NCBI GenBank assembly: GCA_024742455.1
Contig: JANSYL010000006.1
Span: 1 to 64,000, forward strand
From: Paracoccaceae bacterium
Lineage (GTDB): Bacteria; Pseudomonadota; Alphaproteobacteria; Rhodobacterales; Rhodobacteraceae
Reading direction: 5' to 3'
DNA length: 64,000 nucleotides
The number at the start of each line of letters is the position of its first letter. Within the stretch, counting starts at the first letter, position 1. The notes under the pieces were generated by a model that had not been told where the DNA came from, made no database searches, and saw nothing but the letters and a program-made list of their open reading frames with translations. This document shows positions 39,812-48,669 of this stretch, piece after piece. Position numbers and translations under genes: made by a program.

Positions 39812-40489
39812 TCATGAGCAGATGCCGCGCGGGGTGCCGGGCCAGGGCAGGAATGTGGAGGCCGCATCGGCGCGCTGTTGCCAGGGGGTGACCGGCATGA
39901 CCTGCCCGATCAGGCGTTCCAGGCGTGCGGTGCGTGCGCCCGCGGGATCGACGGCGCGGCAGCAGACATATTCCTCGACCAGGCTTGCCTGTGCCTCGTA
40001 GCCGTAATCGAGAAAGCTTTGCCCGGTGTCGAGATCGAAGAGATACGGGTCCTCGACCACCACATGTTCGCGCGCGACGCGGAACGGATGATATCCCGTC
40101 AGATCGCGGTTCTGCCATTGCCAGATATGGGTCATCTCATGGGCGAAGAACATCACCGCATAAAGATGCGGCCGCCCGTCGGACATGGCGGTGTAATCGG
40201 GCACGTTCAGATCAGGGCGGACATGGAGCGTGTTGAACAGGACCAGCCCGGCCGTGCGCCCCTCGACCACGCGTCCCTCGGGCGGCGGGGCGACGCGTTC
40301 GCGGCAGGTCGTCTGGGGGCGGGCGGGATAGCGTTGCACGTTCAGCCCGATGATGGGGTTTTCCACGATCCGGGCGCGGGTGGCATCGAAACCGTCGCCC
40401 TGCAGCGCCTGCATATAGGCCGCCTCGGACCCGGTCAGGGGGCGGCCGCAGGCAGCCAGCAGAAGCAGCAGGATCAGGGCGATACGCAT
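39812..40489 (-). CDS. Lipoprotein with zinc-metalloprotease-like motif
   Basis: 225 residues. The signal peptide ends in the lipobox LLAAC with Cys14 as the lipidation site. HEMTH at 117-121 matches HExxH of zinc peptidases, followed by IWQWQNRD; a third ligand could be an acidic residue near EDPYLFD or YEAQASLVEEY. It is anchored in the outer or inner membrane facing the periplasm. It might be a peptidase acting on envelope proteins, but the motif may also occur by chance in a DUF4157-like protein. The promoter region is shared with the divergent cytochrome c gene (40740); that 250-bp gap holds no clear site. Confidence 0.7.
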   Translation of the reverse strand: MRIALILLLLLAACGRPLTGSEAAYMQALQGDGFDATRARIVENPIIGLNVQRYPARPQTTCRERVAPPPEGRVVEGRTAGLVLFNTLHVRPDLNVPDYTAMSDGRPHLYAVMFFAHEMTHIWQWQNRDLTGYHPFRVAREHVVVEDPYLFDLDTGQSFLDYGYEAQASLVEEYVCCRAVDPAGARTARLERLIGQVMPVTPWQQRADAASTFLPWPGTPRGICS

Positions 40490-40739
40490 GGAAGCAGGTT
40501 AGGGGGTTCGGCCCCGGTTGCAAAGGGCCGGGTTTCGCGGGGATCAGGGGGTGATCGCGATTGCGCATTCCGTTCAACCCACGGGAAACGCTTTGAAAAA
40601 CCCATCCTGTCAGGATCCTGGCAAGGCCGGTCGGAACGGCGCGGACCCGCCCAAGGCGGGGCGCGGCGGCGGAGGGGGATTGACGCGGGGGGCGCGGGCG
40701 GGCGTGATGGCGGAGGGGACGTGAGGAAGGGAGACGGCG

Positions 40740-41135
40740 ATGCGGGTCTTGTTGGGAATGGTCACGGCGCTGGCCGTGGCAGGGCCGGGGCTGGCCGAGG
40801 ATGCGACGCGGGGCGGCGTGCTCTATGCACAACATTGCGCGGTCTGCCACGGATCGGGGCTGAGCGGGGACGGGCCTATGGCCGGGGTGCTGGTGGTCCC
40901 GCCCCCCGATCTGACCCGGATTTCCGAGCGTTACCAGGGCTTTCCCCGCATCCGGATCGCCCGCATCATCGACGGGCGCGACCCGCTTCTGAGCCATGGC
41001 GGCGACATGCCGATCTATGGCTATGTCTTCGGCGCGATGAGCCAGGTGATGCGGATGGAGGGCGGGCCGACCCTGCTGACCGCGCCCGAGGTGGTGGACC
41101 TCGTGGCCTATCTGGAAACGCGGCAGCGCCCCTAG
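40740..41135 (+). CDS. Periplasmic c-type cytochrome
   Basis: 131 residues. Signal peptide (1-19, …GPGLA) followed by a single haem site CAVCH at 33-37. Methionines in DMPIYG and FGAMSQVMRM are candidates for the sixth ligand. Small monohaem cytochromes of this type carry electrons to oxidases or serve as subunits of dehydrogenases; nothing adjacent tells which. GAAGGGAGAC precedes the ATG. Confidence 0.85.
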   Translation: MRVLLGMVTALAVAGPGLAEDATRGGVLYAQHCAVCHGSGLSGDGPMAGVLVVPPPDLTRISERYQGFPRIRIARIIDGRDPLLSHGGDMPIYGYVFGAMSQVMRMEGGPTLLTAPEVVDLVAYLETRQRP

Positions 41136-41197
41136 ACCCCCCGGACCCACTGGTCTCAGCGCGTGCACACCCCGTACACAGCCCGTGCAGACGCGCG

Positions 41198-41602
41198 TCA
41201 CGGCAGGGCGAGCGTGGCCGAGGCCAGCGCCACGGGTTTGCCGGTATCAACGGCGTTCAGCGTGGCACGCGCGAAGGCCAGCGATCGGCCCGCCCGCACG
41301 ATCCGCGCCTTGCACAGGATCGCCGACCCCGTCCCGGGGCGCAGGAATTGCGTGTGCAGATCGGTCGTGGCGGCGGGCACGAAATCGCCCACATGACCCG
41401 CCAGCGCCAGCACCATCGTGGTATCGGCCTGCGCCATCAGCGCCTGCCCCGACACGATGCCGCCCACCCGCATCAGCCGGGGCGTCAGCGGCATGTGGGT
41501 GATCACCGCCTCGGCCCCGATCTGGCGGACGGTCAGCCCGAGGTCGAGCACCCAGGGCGCGAAATGATCGGCAAGAAGGAGCTTGGCCTCGGCGGGGGTC
41601 AC
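41198..41602 (-). CDS. PaaI-type hotdog thioesterase
   Basis: 134 residues of the hotdog fold: GGIVSGQALMAQADTTMVLALAG is the central helix with the family Gly, and TTDLHTQFLRPG the following strand. Such enzymes hydrolyse acyl-CoA thioesters, PaaI acting on hydroxylated phenylacetyl-CoA. No phenylacetate genes are near, so the substrate is open. It overlaps the upstream exported NTF2-like gene by 4 bp (ATGA). Confidence 0.85.
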   Translation of the reverse strand: MTPAEAKLLLADHFAPWVLDLGLTVRQIGAEAVITHMPLTPRLMRVGGIVSGQALMAQADTTMVLALAGHVGDFVPAATTDLHTQFLRPGTGSAILCKARIVRAGRSLAFARATLNAVDTGKPVALASATLALP

Positions 41603-42045
41603 GGGGTCTGCACCGACAGAACCTGATACATGTCGCGCGCCAGCAGGATCTCGTCGCCGATCGCTTCCCAGTAATGCATGTAGCGGCCGAGGATGCGCTG
41701 GTCGCCCAGGGTGACGATGGTTTCACCGAATTCCACCGCGCGCGCCTCGTAGGCGATGATCTCGATCACCCGGAATTGCAGGTCGCCCGCCCCGGCGGCG
41801 AAGGCCTGCGCGTAATGGGCGGCAATGGCCTCGCGCCCCTGGATGGCGGGCTGACCGGGGGGCAGGATCACCCCATCGGGGCTGTAGATCGCCGCGATGG
41901 CGGCGGCGTCGCCCGCGTTATAGGCGGCGGTGAATTCGGTCATCCGGGCGATGATCGGATTGTCCTGCGCCACGGCGGGCAGGCCAGGCAGGGCGAGGGC
42001 GAGACAGGTCAGAAGTGCGGCGAGGGCGCGGGGAAGGCGGGGCAT
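41599..42045 (-). CDS. Exported NTF2-like (SnoaL/DUF4440-type) protein
   Basis: 148 residues from the ATG at 42045. Signal peptide at 1-26 (…ALALPGLPAVAQ), then a cone-shaped NTF2-like domain: MTEFTAAYNAGDAAAIAAIYSPDGVILPPGQPAIQGREAI is typical. Secreted members often have an unknown binding or isomerase role. The upstream in-frame ATG at 42108 would spoil the signal peptide. It is translated together with the thioesterase gene. Confidence 0.78.
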   Translation of the reverse strand: MPRLPRALAALLTCLALALPGLPAVAQDNPIIARMTEFTAAYNAGDAAAIAAIYSPDGVILPPGQPAIQGREAIAAHYAQAFAAGAGDLQFRVIEIIAYEARAVEFGETIVTLGDQRILGRYMHYWEAIGDEILLARDMYQVLSVQTP

Positions 42046-42165
42046 CGGCGGCGTCCTTTGTCGGTGGCGGATGCGGTCAGGGTGCGGGGGAATCGGGTGA
42101 CGGGGCAAGGGCGGGGTGGCAGGTGGCGGGCCGCATGGGATGAAACCCCATTTTACACGGGAGGC

Positions 42166-42237
42166 GTAGGGCGGGATTCATCCCGCCATGGGTCGGGTGC
42201 AAATCCAATGGGATCGGCGGGACAAGTCCCGCCCTAC
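42166..42237. repeat. 72-bp palindromic element with 11-bp terminal inverted repeats
   Basis: Ends GTAGGGCGGGA (42166-42176) and TCCCGCCCTAC (42227-42237). Inside are two further hairpins (GGCGGGAT…ATCCCGCC to the left and GGCGGGAC…GTCCCGCC to the right). The layout is that of a REP doublet or miniature transposable element. The 42046-42566 interval contains only this and the next element; no gene is seen. Confidence 0.75.
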
Positions 42238-42281
42238 GGCAAGCGCCTGCCTGAGCCTGCGCTTGCGCGGGCGAACCGACA

Positions 42282-42371
42282 GCACATTGCGAAGCAATGT
42301 GCGAGAGGCCACCCGTCACGCCGGAGGCGTGCCGCTTTTTAGGCGGCGCACCTTTGGTGCGACGGGCTGGC
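42282..42371. repeat. Cluster of triloop hairpins
   Basis: GCACATTGC-gaa-GCAATGTGC (42282-42302), CACGCC-gga-GGCGTG (42317-42331), GCCGC…GCGGC (42331-42347) and CGCACC-ttt-GGTGCG (42347-42361). An outer pairing of CCCGTC (42312-42317) with GACGGG (42361-42366) can close the last three into a multi-branched structure. Confidence 0.7.
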
Positions 42372-42566
42372 GCTTTGGTGGGGCTTGGTGCGTCGGTCGG
42401 GGCGATGGTTTGGCGGGGATAAAGCGCGGAGACCGGACGGTGCAGCGCCATCCCGCGGGCAGGCGCTGCGCCGTCCTCAGCCGAGCTTCCGCCGATTTCT
42501 ATTTGAGTTGCTCGGGAAAGTCATATACGCCGGATGGTTGTCCATTTATAAGCCTATTAAGGCGAC

Positions 42567-43289
42567 TTACGCCAAACATAGAAAAAACAAAAAAATCCCC
42601 AAGAGGGCAAAAAGACAAATTACGACTATCAGAGAAAACCCAATTCTTTCTGCAATGCTGCCTCCCTCAATGGATTCCAGCCAGTCAATAACCGGTGATC
42701 CCAAGAAAGAAATAGGCACAATCGCAATAATGAATCCGAAAAAATCTGGGATTGGCCCTCTATCGAAGTCTGTGACGTCTATTGGCCTCAGCTCTGGTAG
42801 GGCCTTCGGGTTACTCTCCAAGCCTTCCAATACACATCCATCATGTAGGATTTGTATACATATCAATCTACGACGTGGCAGGTGTAGATCAGCAATGTCG
42901 ATTGTGTTGTCATCATAGCTAATGTTTAGGCGCCCAGAGTCCTTCAAATCGATTTGTTTCACTGAATAAATGGTGCCCGCGTTTCGTTTTAGTTGAAACG
43001 GAACGCCTAAGAAGTCACCGTCGTCTAGTGAGATATCTGAATTATTGATCAACAAGACAGAATCTCTTACCAGCGCCGTTCCCTTATCTCCGGCAGCGGA
43101 GAGAACAATTTCTGGGAACTGACTATTCCGGATAAATGTGGTGCGCCTATAATCCATCAAAATAGTAGACTTACGCCTCTTTCGCCACTGCAAGATAGCG
43201 AAAATAGAACCAATAATTGTAAGGGTTGCTGCTACGCCATTGATAAACTGACCATACGACGAGTAAATATCGGCAAGCCACTCAAACAT
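42567..43289 (-). CDS. Unknown membrane protein encoded in an AT-rich insert
   Basis: 240 residues. Hydrophobic segments at about 17-36, 186-204 and 215-239 flank a soluble middle domain (about 45-175), so the middle probably faces one side of the membrane. Blocks such as VRDSVLLINNSDISLDDGDFLG look like a beta-rich domain. I do not recognise a family. Base composition is clearly more AT-rich than parE and the genes downstream, with ATA, TTA and AGA codons that are rare elsewhere in the window, so horizontal acquisition is likely. The start overlaps the last 8 bp of parE. Palindromic elements (42166-42371) follow it. Context resembles single-gene accessory cargo, possibly defence, but nothing proves it. 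Confidence 0.7.
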   Translation of the reverse strand: MFEWLADIYSSYGQFINGVAATLTIIGSIFAILQWRKRRKSTILMDYRRTTFIRNSQFPEIVLSAAGDKGTALVRDSVLLINNSDISLDDGDFLGVPFQLKRNAGTIYSVKQIDLKDSGRLNISYDDNTIDIADLHLPRRRLICIQILHDGCVLEGLESNPKALPELRPIDVTDFDRGPIPDFFGFIIAIVPISFLGSPVIDWLESIEGGSIAERIGFSLIVVICLFALLGIFLFFLCLA

Positions 43290-45255
43290 CCAACTCCTCC
43301 ACGAACCGCGCGTTCTCCTGGATATACTGGAAGCGCAGTTCCGGCTTCTTGCCCATCAGCCGTTCCACCAGATCGCCGGTCTCGCCCGGGGCGTCCTCGT
43401 CCACCGACACGCGGATCAGTTTGCGCGACGCCGGGTCCATCGTGGTTTCCTTGAGGTCCTTGGCGTCCATCTCTCCCAGGCCCTTGAAGCGGCTGACGTC
43501 GATCTTTCCCTTGCCGCCGAGGCCCTTCGCCAGCCATTCGTCCCGCTCGGCCTCGTCCAGGCAATAGACCCGTTTCGCGCCTTGCGTCAGGCGGAAGAGA
43601 GGGGGGCAGGCGAGGTAGAGGTGGCCGCGGTCGATCAGCGGGCGCATCTGGGTGAAGAAGAAGGTCATCAGGAGCGCCGCGATATGGGCGCCGTCGACAT
43701 CGGCGTCGGTCATGATGATGACCTTGTCATAGCGCAGATCCTCGATGTTGAACCTGGTGCCCATGCCGGTGCCCAGCGCCTGGCAAAGGTCCGAGATTTC
43801 GGCGTTCTGGCCGAGTTTCGAGGACGCGGCCCCGAGGACGTTGAGGATTTTCCCGCGGAGCGGCAGGAGGGCCTGGGTTTTCCGGTCGCGCGCCATCTTG
43901 GCCGATCCGCCCGCGCTGTCGCCTTCGACGATGAACAATTCGGTGCCGTCGCGCGCCGATTGCGAACAATCGACCAGCTTGCCGGGCAGGCGCAGGCGCT
44001 TGGTGGCGGATTTGCGGGCGGTTTCCTTTTCCTGTTTCCGGCGCAGGCGTTCCTCGGCGCGCAGGACGAGGAAATCGAGGATGGCACCGGCGGATTTCGT
44101 GTTGGCGGCGAGCCAGTTGTCGAAATGGTCGCGCACCGCGCCCTCGACCATCCGGGCGGCCTCGGTCGTGGCGAGGCGGTCCTTGGTCTGGCCCACGAAT
44201 TCGGGTTCGGCGATGAAGCAGGACACCAGCGCGGCCCCACCCGAGGTCAGGTCATCACGGGTGATCTGGGCGGATTTGCGGTTGCCCGCAAGTTCGCCAT
44301 AGGCGCGGATGCCCTTGAGGATCGCGGCCCAGAAGCCCTGTTCATGGGTGCCCCCCTCGGGCGTGGGGACGGTGTTGCAATAGGACTGGATGAAGCCGTC
44401 GCGCGCGGGCGTCCAGTTGATCGCCCATTCGACGGAGCCGGGGGCGTTGAAGCGGGGCTGAAATTCGACCTTCCCGGCGAAAGGCGTGTCGGCATAGGTG
44501 GCGGCGGAGCCGAGGGTTTCGGCAAGGTAATCGGCGAGGCCGCCGGGGAAGTGAAAGACGGCCTCCGTCGGGGTTTCACCGTCATCGATGGCGGATTTCC
44601 AGCGGATCTCGACGCCCGAGAACAGGTAGGCCTTGGAGCGGACCATCTTGAGCAGGCGGGCGGGTTTGAACCGGTGGGCGCCGAAGATCTGGTCATCGGC
44701 GTGGAAGGTGACGGAGGTGCCGCGCCGGTTGGCCACGGGGCCCGCCGGGGTGACGGGGCCCTGCGGCAGGCCCCGGGAAAATTCCTGCACGAAGAGCTCG
44801 CGGTTGCGGGCGACCTCGACGCGCAGATGGTCCGACAGGGCGTTGACGACGCTGACGCCCACGCCGTGCAGGCCGCCCGAGGTCTGGTAGGCCTTGCCGG
44901 AGAACTTGCCGCCCGCATGCAGGGTGCAAAGGATCACCTCGAGCGCGGATTTGTCGGGGAATTTCGGATGCGGGTCGACGGGGATGCCGCGGCCGTTGTC
45001 GCGGATGGTGACCGAGAAATCCTCGTGCAGCTCCACCTCGATGCGGGAGGCGTGGCCTGCCACCGCCTCGTCCATCGAGTTGTCCAGAACCTCGGCCACG
45101 AGGTGATGGAGCGCGCGTTCATCGGTGCCGCCGATATACATGCCGGGGCGTTTGCGGACGGGTTCCAGCCCCTCGAGCACCTCGATGGAGGAGGCGTCGT
45201 AATCGGTCGGGGACTGGCTGCCGGACAGGAGGTCTCCGCTATCGGTGGGGGCCAT
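43282..45255 (-). CDS. parE: DNA topoisomerase IV subunit B
   Basis: 657 residues. GHKL ATPase motifs are present (VLDNSMDEAV, DNGRGIPVD, GGLHGVGVSVVNAL), then the transducer and TOPRIM domains (ELFIVEGDSAGGSA, IMTDADVDGAHI) and the C-terminal KGLGEMD and QENARFVEELDV. It works with ParC to separate daughter chromosomes. Length and the RFKGLGEMDAKDLKETTMDP region indicate ParE rather than GyrB, which carries a longer C-terminal part. The start is the ATG at 45255, although upstream residues before DYDASSIEVL are poorly conserved. It faces ppk2 divergently. Confidence 0.92.
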   Translation of the reverse strand: MAPTDSGDLLSGSQSPTDYDASSIEVLEGLEPVRKRPGMYIGGTDERALHHLVAEVLDNSMDEAVAGHASRIEVELHEDFSVTIRDNGRGIPVDPHPKFPDKSALEVILCTLHAGGKFSGKAYQTSGGLHGVGVSVVNALSDHLRVEVARNRELFVQEFSRGLPQGPVTPAGPVANRRGTSVTFHADDQIFGAHRFKPARLLKMVRSKAYLFSGVEIRWKSAIDDGETPTEAVFHFPGGLADYLAETLGSAATYADTPFAGKVEFQPRFNAPGSVEWAINWTPARDGFIQSYCNTVPTPEGGTHEQGFWAAILKGIRAYGELAGNRKSAQITRDDLTSGGAALVSCFIAEPEFVGQTKDRLATTEAARMVEGAVRDHFDNWLAANTKSAGAILDFLVLRAEERLRRKQEKETARKSATKRLRLPGKLVDCSQSARDGTELFIVEGDSAGGSAKMARDRKTQALLPLRGKILNVLGAASSKLGQNAEISDLCQALGTGMGTRFNIEDLRYDKVIIMTDADVDGAHIAALLMTFFFTQMRPLIDRGHLYLACPPLFRLTQGAKRVYCLDEAERDEWLAKGLGGKGKIDVSRFKGLGEMDAKDLKETTMDPASRKLIRVSVDEDAPGETGDLVERLMGKKPELRFQYIQENARFVEELDV

Positions 45256-45347
45256 GGCGCTGCTCTATCTTGTGTGGTGGTGGGGGGATCATGGCAGGTT
45301 TGGGGCCGCGCGGGAAGGGCCGTGCAGGGCGGTTTTGAGGCCGCGAC

Positions 45348-45361
45348 TTGACCTGCCTCAA
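45348..45361 (+). promoter_or_regulatory. Possible FNR/CRP-family box upstream of ppk2
   Basis: TTGACCTGCCTCAA fits TTGA-N6-TCAA, the FnrL/DnrD-type core, 68 bp before the ppk2 start and 93 bp before parE. Confidence 0.45.
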
Positions 45362-45428
45362 GGCGATTGCAACGGATTTGTGACAGTGTCGACCGATCCG
45401 AGCCCTTCGCGTTAAGGAATTTTGCATC

Positions 45429-46385
45429 ATGAAAGACTTCGAATCCGGCGGGGCCGCCGGGGAGGGCGCAGGCATGCCCGCGCCCGTCAAACCCGCCCGT
45501 GGTCGCCTGCACCCCAGTGCCGCCGAGATCCGGGCCGCCTTCGAGACCGGCGCCTATCCCTATGACACCAAGATGACGCGGCGCAGCTACGAGGCGCAGA
45601 AGGCCAGGCTGCAGGCCGAGCTTCTGAAGGTGCAGAAATGGGTGGGCGAGACCGGGCAGAGGATCGTGGTGCTGTTCGAGGGGCGCGACGCGGCCGGCAA
45701 GGGCGGCACGATCAAGCGCTTCACCGAACATCTGAACCCCCGCGAGGCACGGGTGGTGGCGCTGAACAAGCCCACTGACCTAGAACGCGGGCAATGGTAT
45801 TTCCAGCGTTATGTCGAACACCTGCCCACGGCGGGCGAGATCGTGTTTTACGACCGGTCCTGGTACAACCGGGCGGGCGTGGAACGGGTGATGGGGTTCT
45901 GCGAGCCGGGCGAATACCTTGAATTCATGCGCCAGACCCCGGAGCTGGAGCGGATGCTGACCCGGTCGGGCATCAAGCTGTACAAATACTGGTTCTCGGT
46001 CACGCAGGAGGAACAACGCCTGCGCTTTTCCAGCCGCGAAACCGACCCGCTGAAGCGGTGGAAACTGTCGCCCATCGACAAGGCGAGCCTGGACAAATGG
46101 GATGATTACACCGAGGCGAAGGAGGCGATGTTCTTCTACACCGACACCGCCGATGCGCCCTGGACGGTGATCAAGTCCGACGACAAGAAGCGCGCGCGGC
46201 TGAATTGCATGCGCCATTTCCTGTCGACACTGGATTACCCCGACAAGACCCCCAAGATCGCCAAGGCGCCCGACCCGTTGATCGTGGGGCAGGCCAGCCA
46301 CGTGATCCACCGGGCCGACCACATCCTGGGCACGTCGCTGCACCCGGAGACGCGCCGCGTGCATCCGGTGACATCGGACGCCTAG
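45429..46385 (+). CDS. ppk2: Polyphosphate kinase 2
   Basis: 318 residues, single-domain class I PPK2. Walker A-like EGRDAAGKGGTIKRF, the lid RSWYNRAGVERVMGFC and KYWFSVTQEEQRLRF are family signatures. It uses polyphosphate to phosphorylate nucleoside diphosphates. The first ~35 residues are low-complexity Gly/Pro/Ala and may be a disordered leader. A TTGA-N6-TCAA site upstream hints at control by oxygen or nitric oxide (inference). Confidence 0.92.
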   Translation: MKDFESGGAAGEGAGMPAPVKPARGRLHPSAAEIRAAFETGAYPYDTKMTRRSYEAQKARLQAELLKVQKWVGETGQRIVVLFEGRDAAGKGGTIKRFTEHLNPREARVVALNKPTDLERGQWYFQRYVEHLPTAGEIVFYDRSWYNRAGVERVMGFCEPGEYLEFMRQTPELERMLTRSGIKLYKYWFSVTQEEQRLRFSSRETDPLKRWKLSPIDKASLDKWDDYTEAKEAMFFYTDTADAPWTVIKSDDKKRARLNCMRHFLSTLDYPDKTPKIAKAPDPLIVGQASHVIHRADHILGTSLHPETRRVHPVTSDA

Positions 46386-46391
46386 GCGCGG

Positions 46392-46868
46392 TCAGAAATA
46401 GGCGAGATAGGCGGGGTCGGACCCGTCGAAGCCGAAGTAATAGTCCAGCGTGGCATCATCGACGATGTTGCGCTGCGAGGCGACCGAGCCCAGCGCGATG
46501 AGAAGCGGCAGATCGTCCTCGGAGAGAGCGCCGCCTTCGAGAAGCTCGATCCCCATGGCGAGGCCGTCGATGATCTCGTGGTTCATCAGCGTGTTGGCGT
46601 ATTCGAAGTAGTATTCGCCGTCTTCGATCGTCATCAGCTGTTCTTCGATGGCGTCTTCGAAATGGCCCGACAGGTGGATGACGAAATTGTCGCTCATCTG
46701 CTGCGAGCGCAGCTGTGCATCGACTTCGCCCACCAGCGCATCGATGCCGTCATCGATCACGCCCGCCGAAGCGATGGCCATGCTGACCGCCGCCGCGCTG
46801 AGCACGGTCCAATCGACCGTCACGGCGCCACGCTCGTCGGCTAGAAATCGTAGAATTGCGGCAGACAT
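46392..46868 (-). CDS. Flp-type pilin-like protein
   Basis: 158 residues. The N-terminus FLADERGAVTVDWTVLSAAAVSMAIASAG matches the class IVb prepilin pattern: short basic leader, Gly before the mature Ala, then a hydrophobic helix with an acidic residue (Asp here, usually Glu) near position 5 of the mature part. The remaining ~120 residues are acidic and soluble. It is longer than typical Flp pilins, so it may be a minor pilin or pseudopilin. No tad genes are adjacent. Confidence 0.65.
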   Translation of the reverse strand: MSAAILRFLADERGAVTVDWTVLSAAAVSMAIASAGVIDDGIDALVGEVDAQLRSQQMSDNFVIHLSGHFEDAIEEQLMTIEDGEYYFEYANTLMNHEIIDGLAMGIELLEGGALSEDDLPLLIALGSVASQRNIVDDATLDYYFGFDGSDPAYLAYF

Positions 46869-47013
46869 CTTCTGATCTTTCCCCTGGTTGGGGTGATATG
46901 ACCAAAGAACCGGGCGAAAATGTGGCGGATTGCGCCCCGATCGGGCAACAATCCCGCGGGCCGGGGCGCGTCGGGGCCATTGCCATGGCGGGCGGAGCCA
47001 TCATATCTGGGGT

Positions 47014-47667
47014 ATGAGGCGAAAATCGGGCATCGCGGCAATCGTCGCGGTTCTGGCGTGGTCCGGGCCGGCGGCGGCGCATCCGCATATCTTCATCGAT
47101 GCGGGCTTCACGCTGATCCGTGACGCCGGTGGGCAGTTTTCGGCCATCGAGGTAAGATGGCGATATGATGAGCTTTATTCATTGATTTTGCTGGAAGATT
47201 ACGGTCTCGACCCGGATTACGACCTGGTGCTGACCGAGGCCGAGATCGAGGCGACGCTTGGCTTTGATCTGAACTGGAGCGGCGGGTTCACCGGCGGGCT
47301 GGTGGTAACGCAGGACGGCGCCGAGGTCGGGCTGGGTCCGCCCGAGCCCGTGTCGCTGACGCTGTTGCCATCGGGGCGGATCGAAACAATCCACCGGCGC
47401 CCTTTGATTGACGTTGCGTCAGCGCCATTGAGCGTGTCGATCCATGATCCCGAATTCTACATCGCCTTCGAAATGATTCTTCCCGCGGCTGTGGCAGGCG
47501 CGCCCGAGTGCAGTGCCGAGCTGGTGCGCGCCGATCTGGACCGCGCCTATGCCATCCTGGAGGCGGCGCTGGACGAGATCGGCGGTGCCGTGGCGGCCGA
47601 GGATAATTTTCCGCCCGTGGGCGCCCATTTCGCCGACCGGGTGGAGGTGACATGCCCCGCCTCGTGA
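47014..47667 (+). CDS. DUF1007 family exported protein
   Basis: 217 residues from the ATG at 47014. Signal peptide about 1-22 (…AWSGPAAA), mature start HPHIFIDAGF, the hallmark of DUF1007. The His-rich start suggests metal binding in the periplasm. The family regularly accompanies NicO-type nickel/cobalt exporters, as here, where the next gene overlaps its end by 16 bp. A role in periplasmic metal handling for the exporter is inferred. Confidence 0.85.
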   Translation: MRRKSGIAAIVAVLAWSGPAAAHPHIFIDAGFTLIRDAGGQFSAIEVRWRYDELYSLILLEDYGLDPDYDLVLTEAEIEATLGFDLNWSGGFTGGLVVTQDGAEVGLGPPEPVSLTLLPSGRIETIHRRPLIDVASAPLSVSIHDPEFYIAFEMILPAAVAGAPECSAELVRADLDRAYAILEAALDEIGGAVAAEDNFPPVGAHFADRVEVTCPAS

Positions 47668-48590
47668 TCCTTGCCGTCGTTGTCGCGGTTTTGGCGGGTC
47701 TGGCGGCGCTTTACCTGAGCGGGGCGGACCGCGCGGTGCAGGCCTGGGCGCTGGAGGGCCAGCGCGAGACGCAGAACGCGATGGCCGGGGCGCTGCGCGC
47801 GCTGCGCGCGGGCGATCTGGCGGCGGTGGGGCCGCTTCTGGCGATCTGTTTCGGCTACGGGTTCTTTCACGCGGCGGGGCCGGGGCATGGCAAATTACTG
47901 ATCGGCGCCTATGGCGCGGCGGCCGAGGTGGGCGCGGTGAAACTGTCGCTGGTGGCGCTGGCCTCTTCGCTGGCGCAGGGGTTGGCGGCGGTGGCGCTGG
48001 TGGGCGCGGGGGTTGCGATCTGGGGGTGGAGCCGGACCCGGATGACCGACCTGGCCGATGACCTGTTCGCGCCGCTGAGTTTCGGGGCGATCGCGCTGAT
48101 CGGGGTGTGGCTGGTGCTGCGCGGGTTGGGGGGGATGTGGCGGCTGCGGGGGCAACCGGCCGCAGGTCATGATCACGGCAACGATCACGATCACGACCAT
48201 GCCCATCACGGGCCGGACCGGACCTGTGCCACCTGTGGCCATGCCCATGCGCCCGATCCCGCCGCCATCGCCCGCGCCCGCGACTGGCGGGATATCGCCG
48301 CGCTGATCGGGGCGGTGGCGATCCGGCCCTGCACCGGGGCCCTGTTCCTGTTGATCCTGACCGCGCAGATGGGCGTGTTCTGGGTGGGGGTGCTGGGCAC
48401 GGTGGCGATGGCGCTGGGCACGGCCAGCGTGACGGTGGCGGTGGCGGTCTCGGCGGTGGGGCTGCGGCGCGGGATGCTGGCGGGGCTGTCGGGAAACGCG
48501 ACGCTGGCGCGGGTGCAGCCGATGCTGGAGATCGGGATCGGGCTGGTGGTGGCGGTGGTTGCGGGCCAGTTCGCGCTGCGGCTGATCTGA
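47652..48590 (+). CDS. NicO/RcnA-type nickel/cobalt exporter
   Basis: 312 residues with about six membrane helices. FGYGFFHAAGPGHGKLLIGAY contains the conserved HxxxPGHGK motif of the family, and AIRPCTGALFLLILT the second conserved block. Between them lies a His/Asp-rich cytoplasmic loop (about 172-202: HDHGNDHDHDHAHHG …) and a CATCGHAH segment, both likely metal ligands. It exports Ni/Co or a related cation together with the DUF1007 protein. No RcnR/Nur-type regulator is adjacent. Confidence 0.88.
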   Translation: MPRLVILAVVVAVLAGLAALYLSGADRAVQAWALEGQRETQNAMAGALRALRAGDLAAVGPLLAICFGYGFFHAAGPGHGKLLIGAYGAAAEVGAVKLSLVALASSLAQGLAAVALVGAGVAIWGWSRTRMTDLADDLFAPLSFGAIALIGVWLVLRGLGGMWRLRGQPAAGHDHGNDHDHDHAHHGPDRTCATCGHAHAPDPAAIARARDWRDIAALIGAVAIRPCTGALFLLILTAQMGVFWVGVLGTVAMALGTASVTVAVAVSAVGLRRGMLAGLSGNATLARVQPMLEIGIGLVVAVVAGQFALRLI

Positions 48591-48669
48591 CGGGGACCGG
48601 ACAGGCGGCTGACGCGTTGGGTGACGGGCGCATCTGGACGCGGCGCGGGGCCGGGACTAAGGCGGGCGG

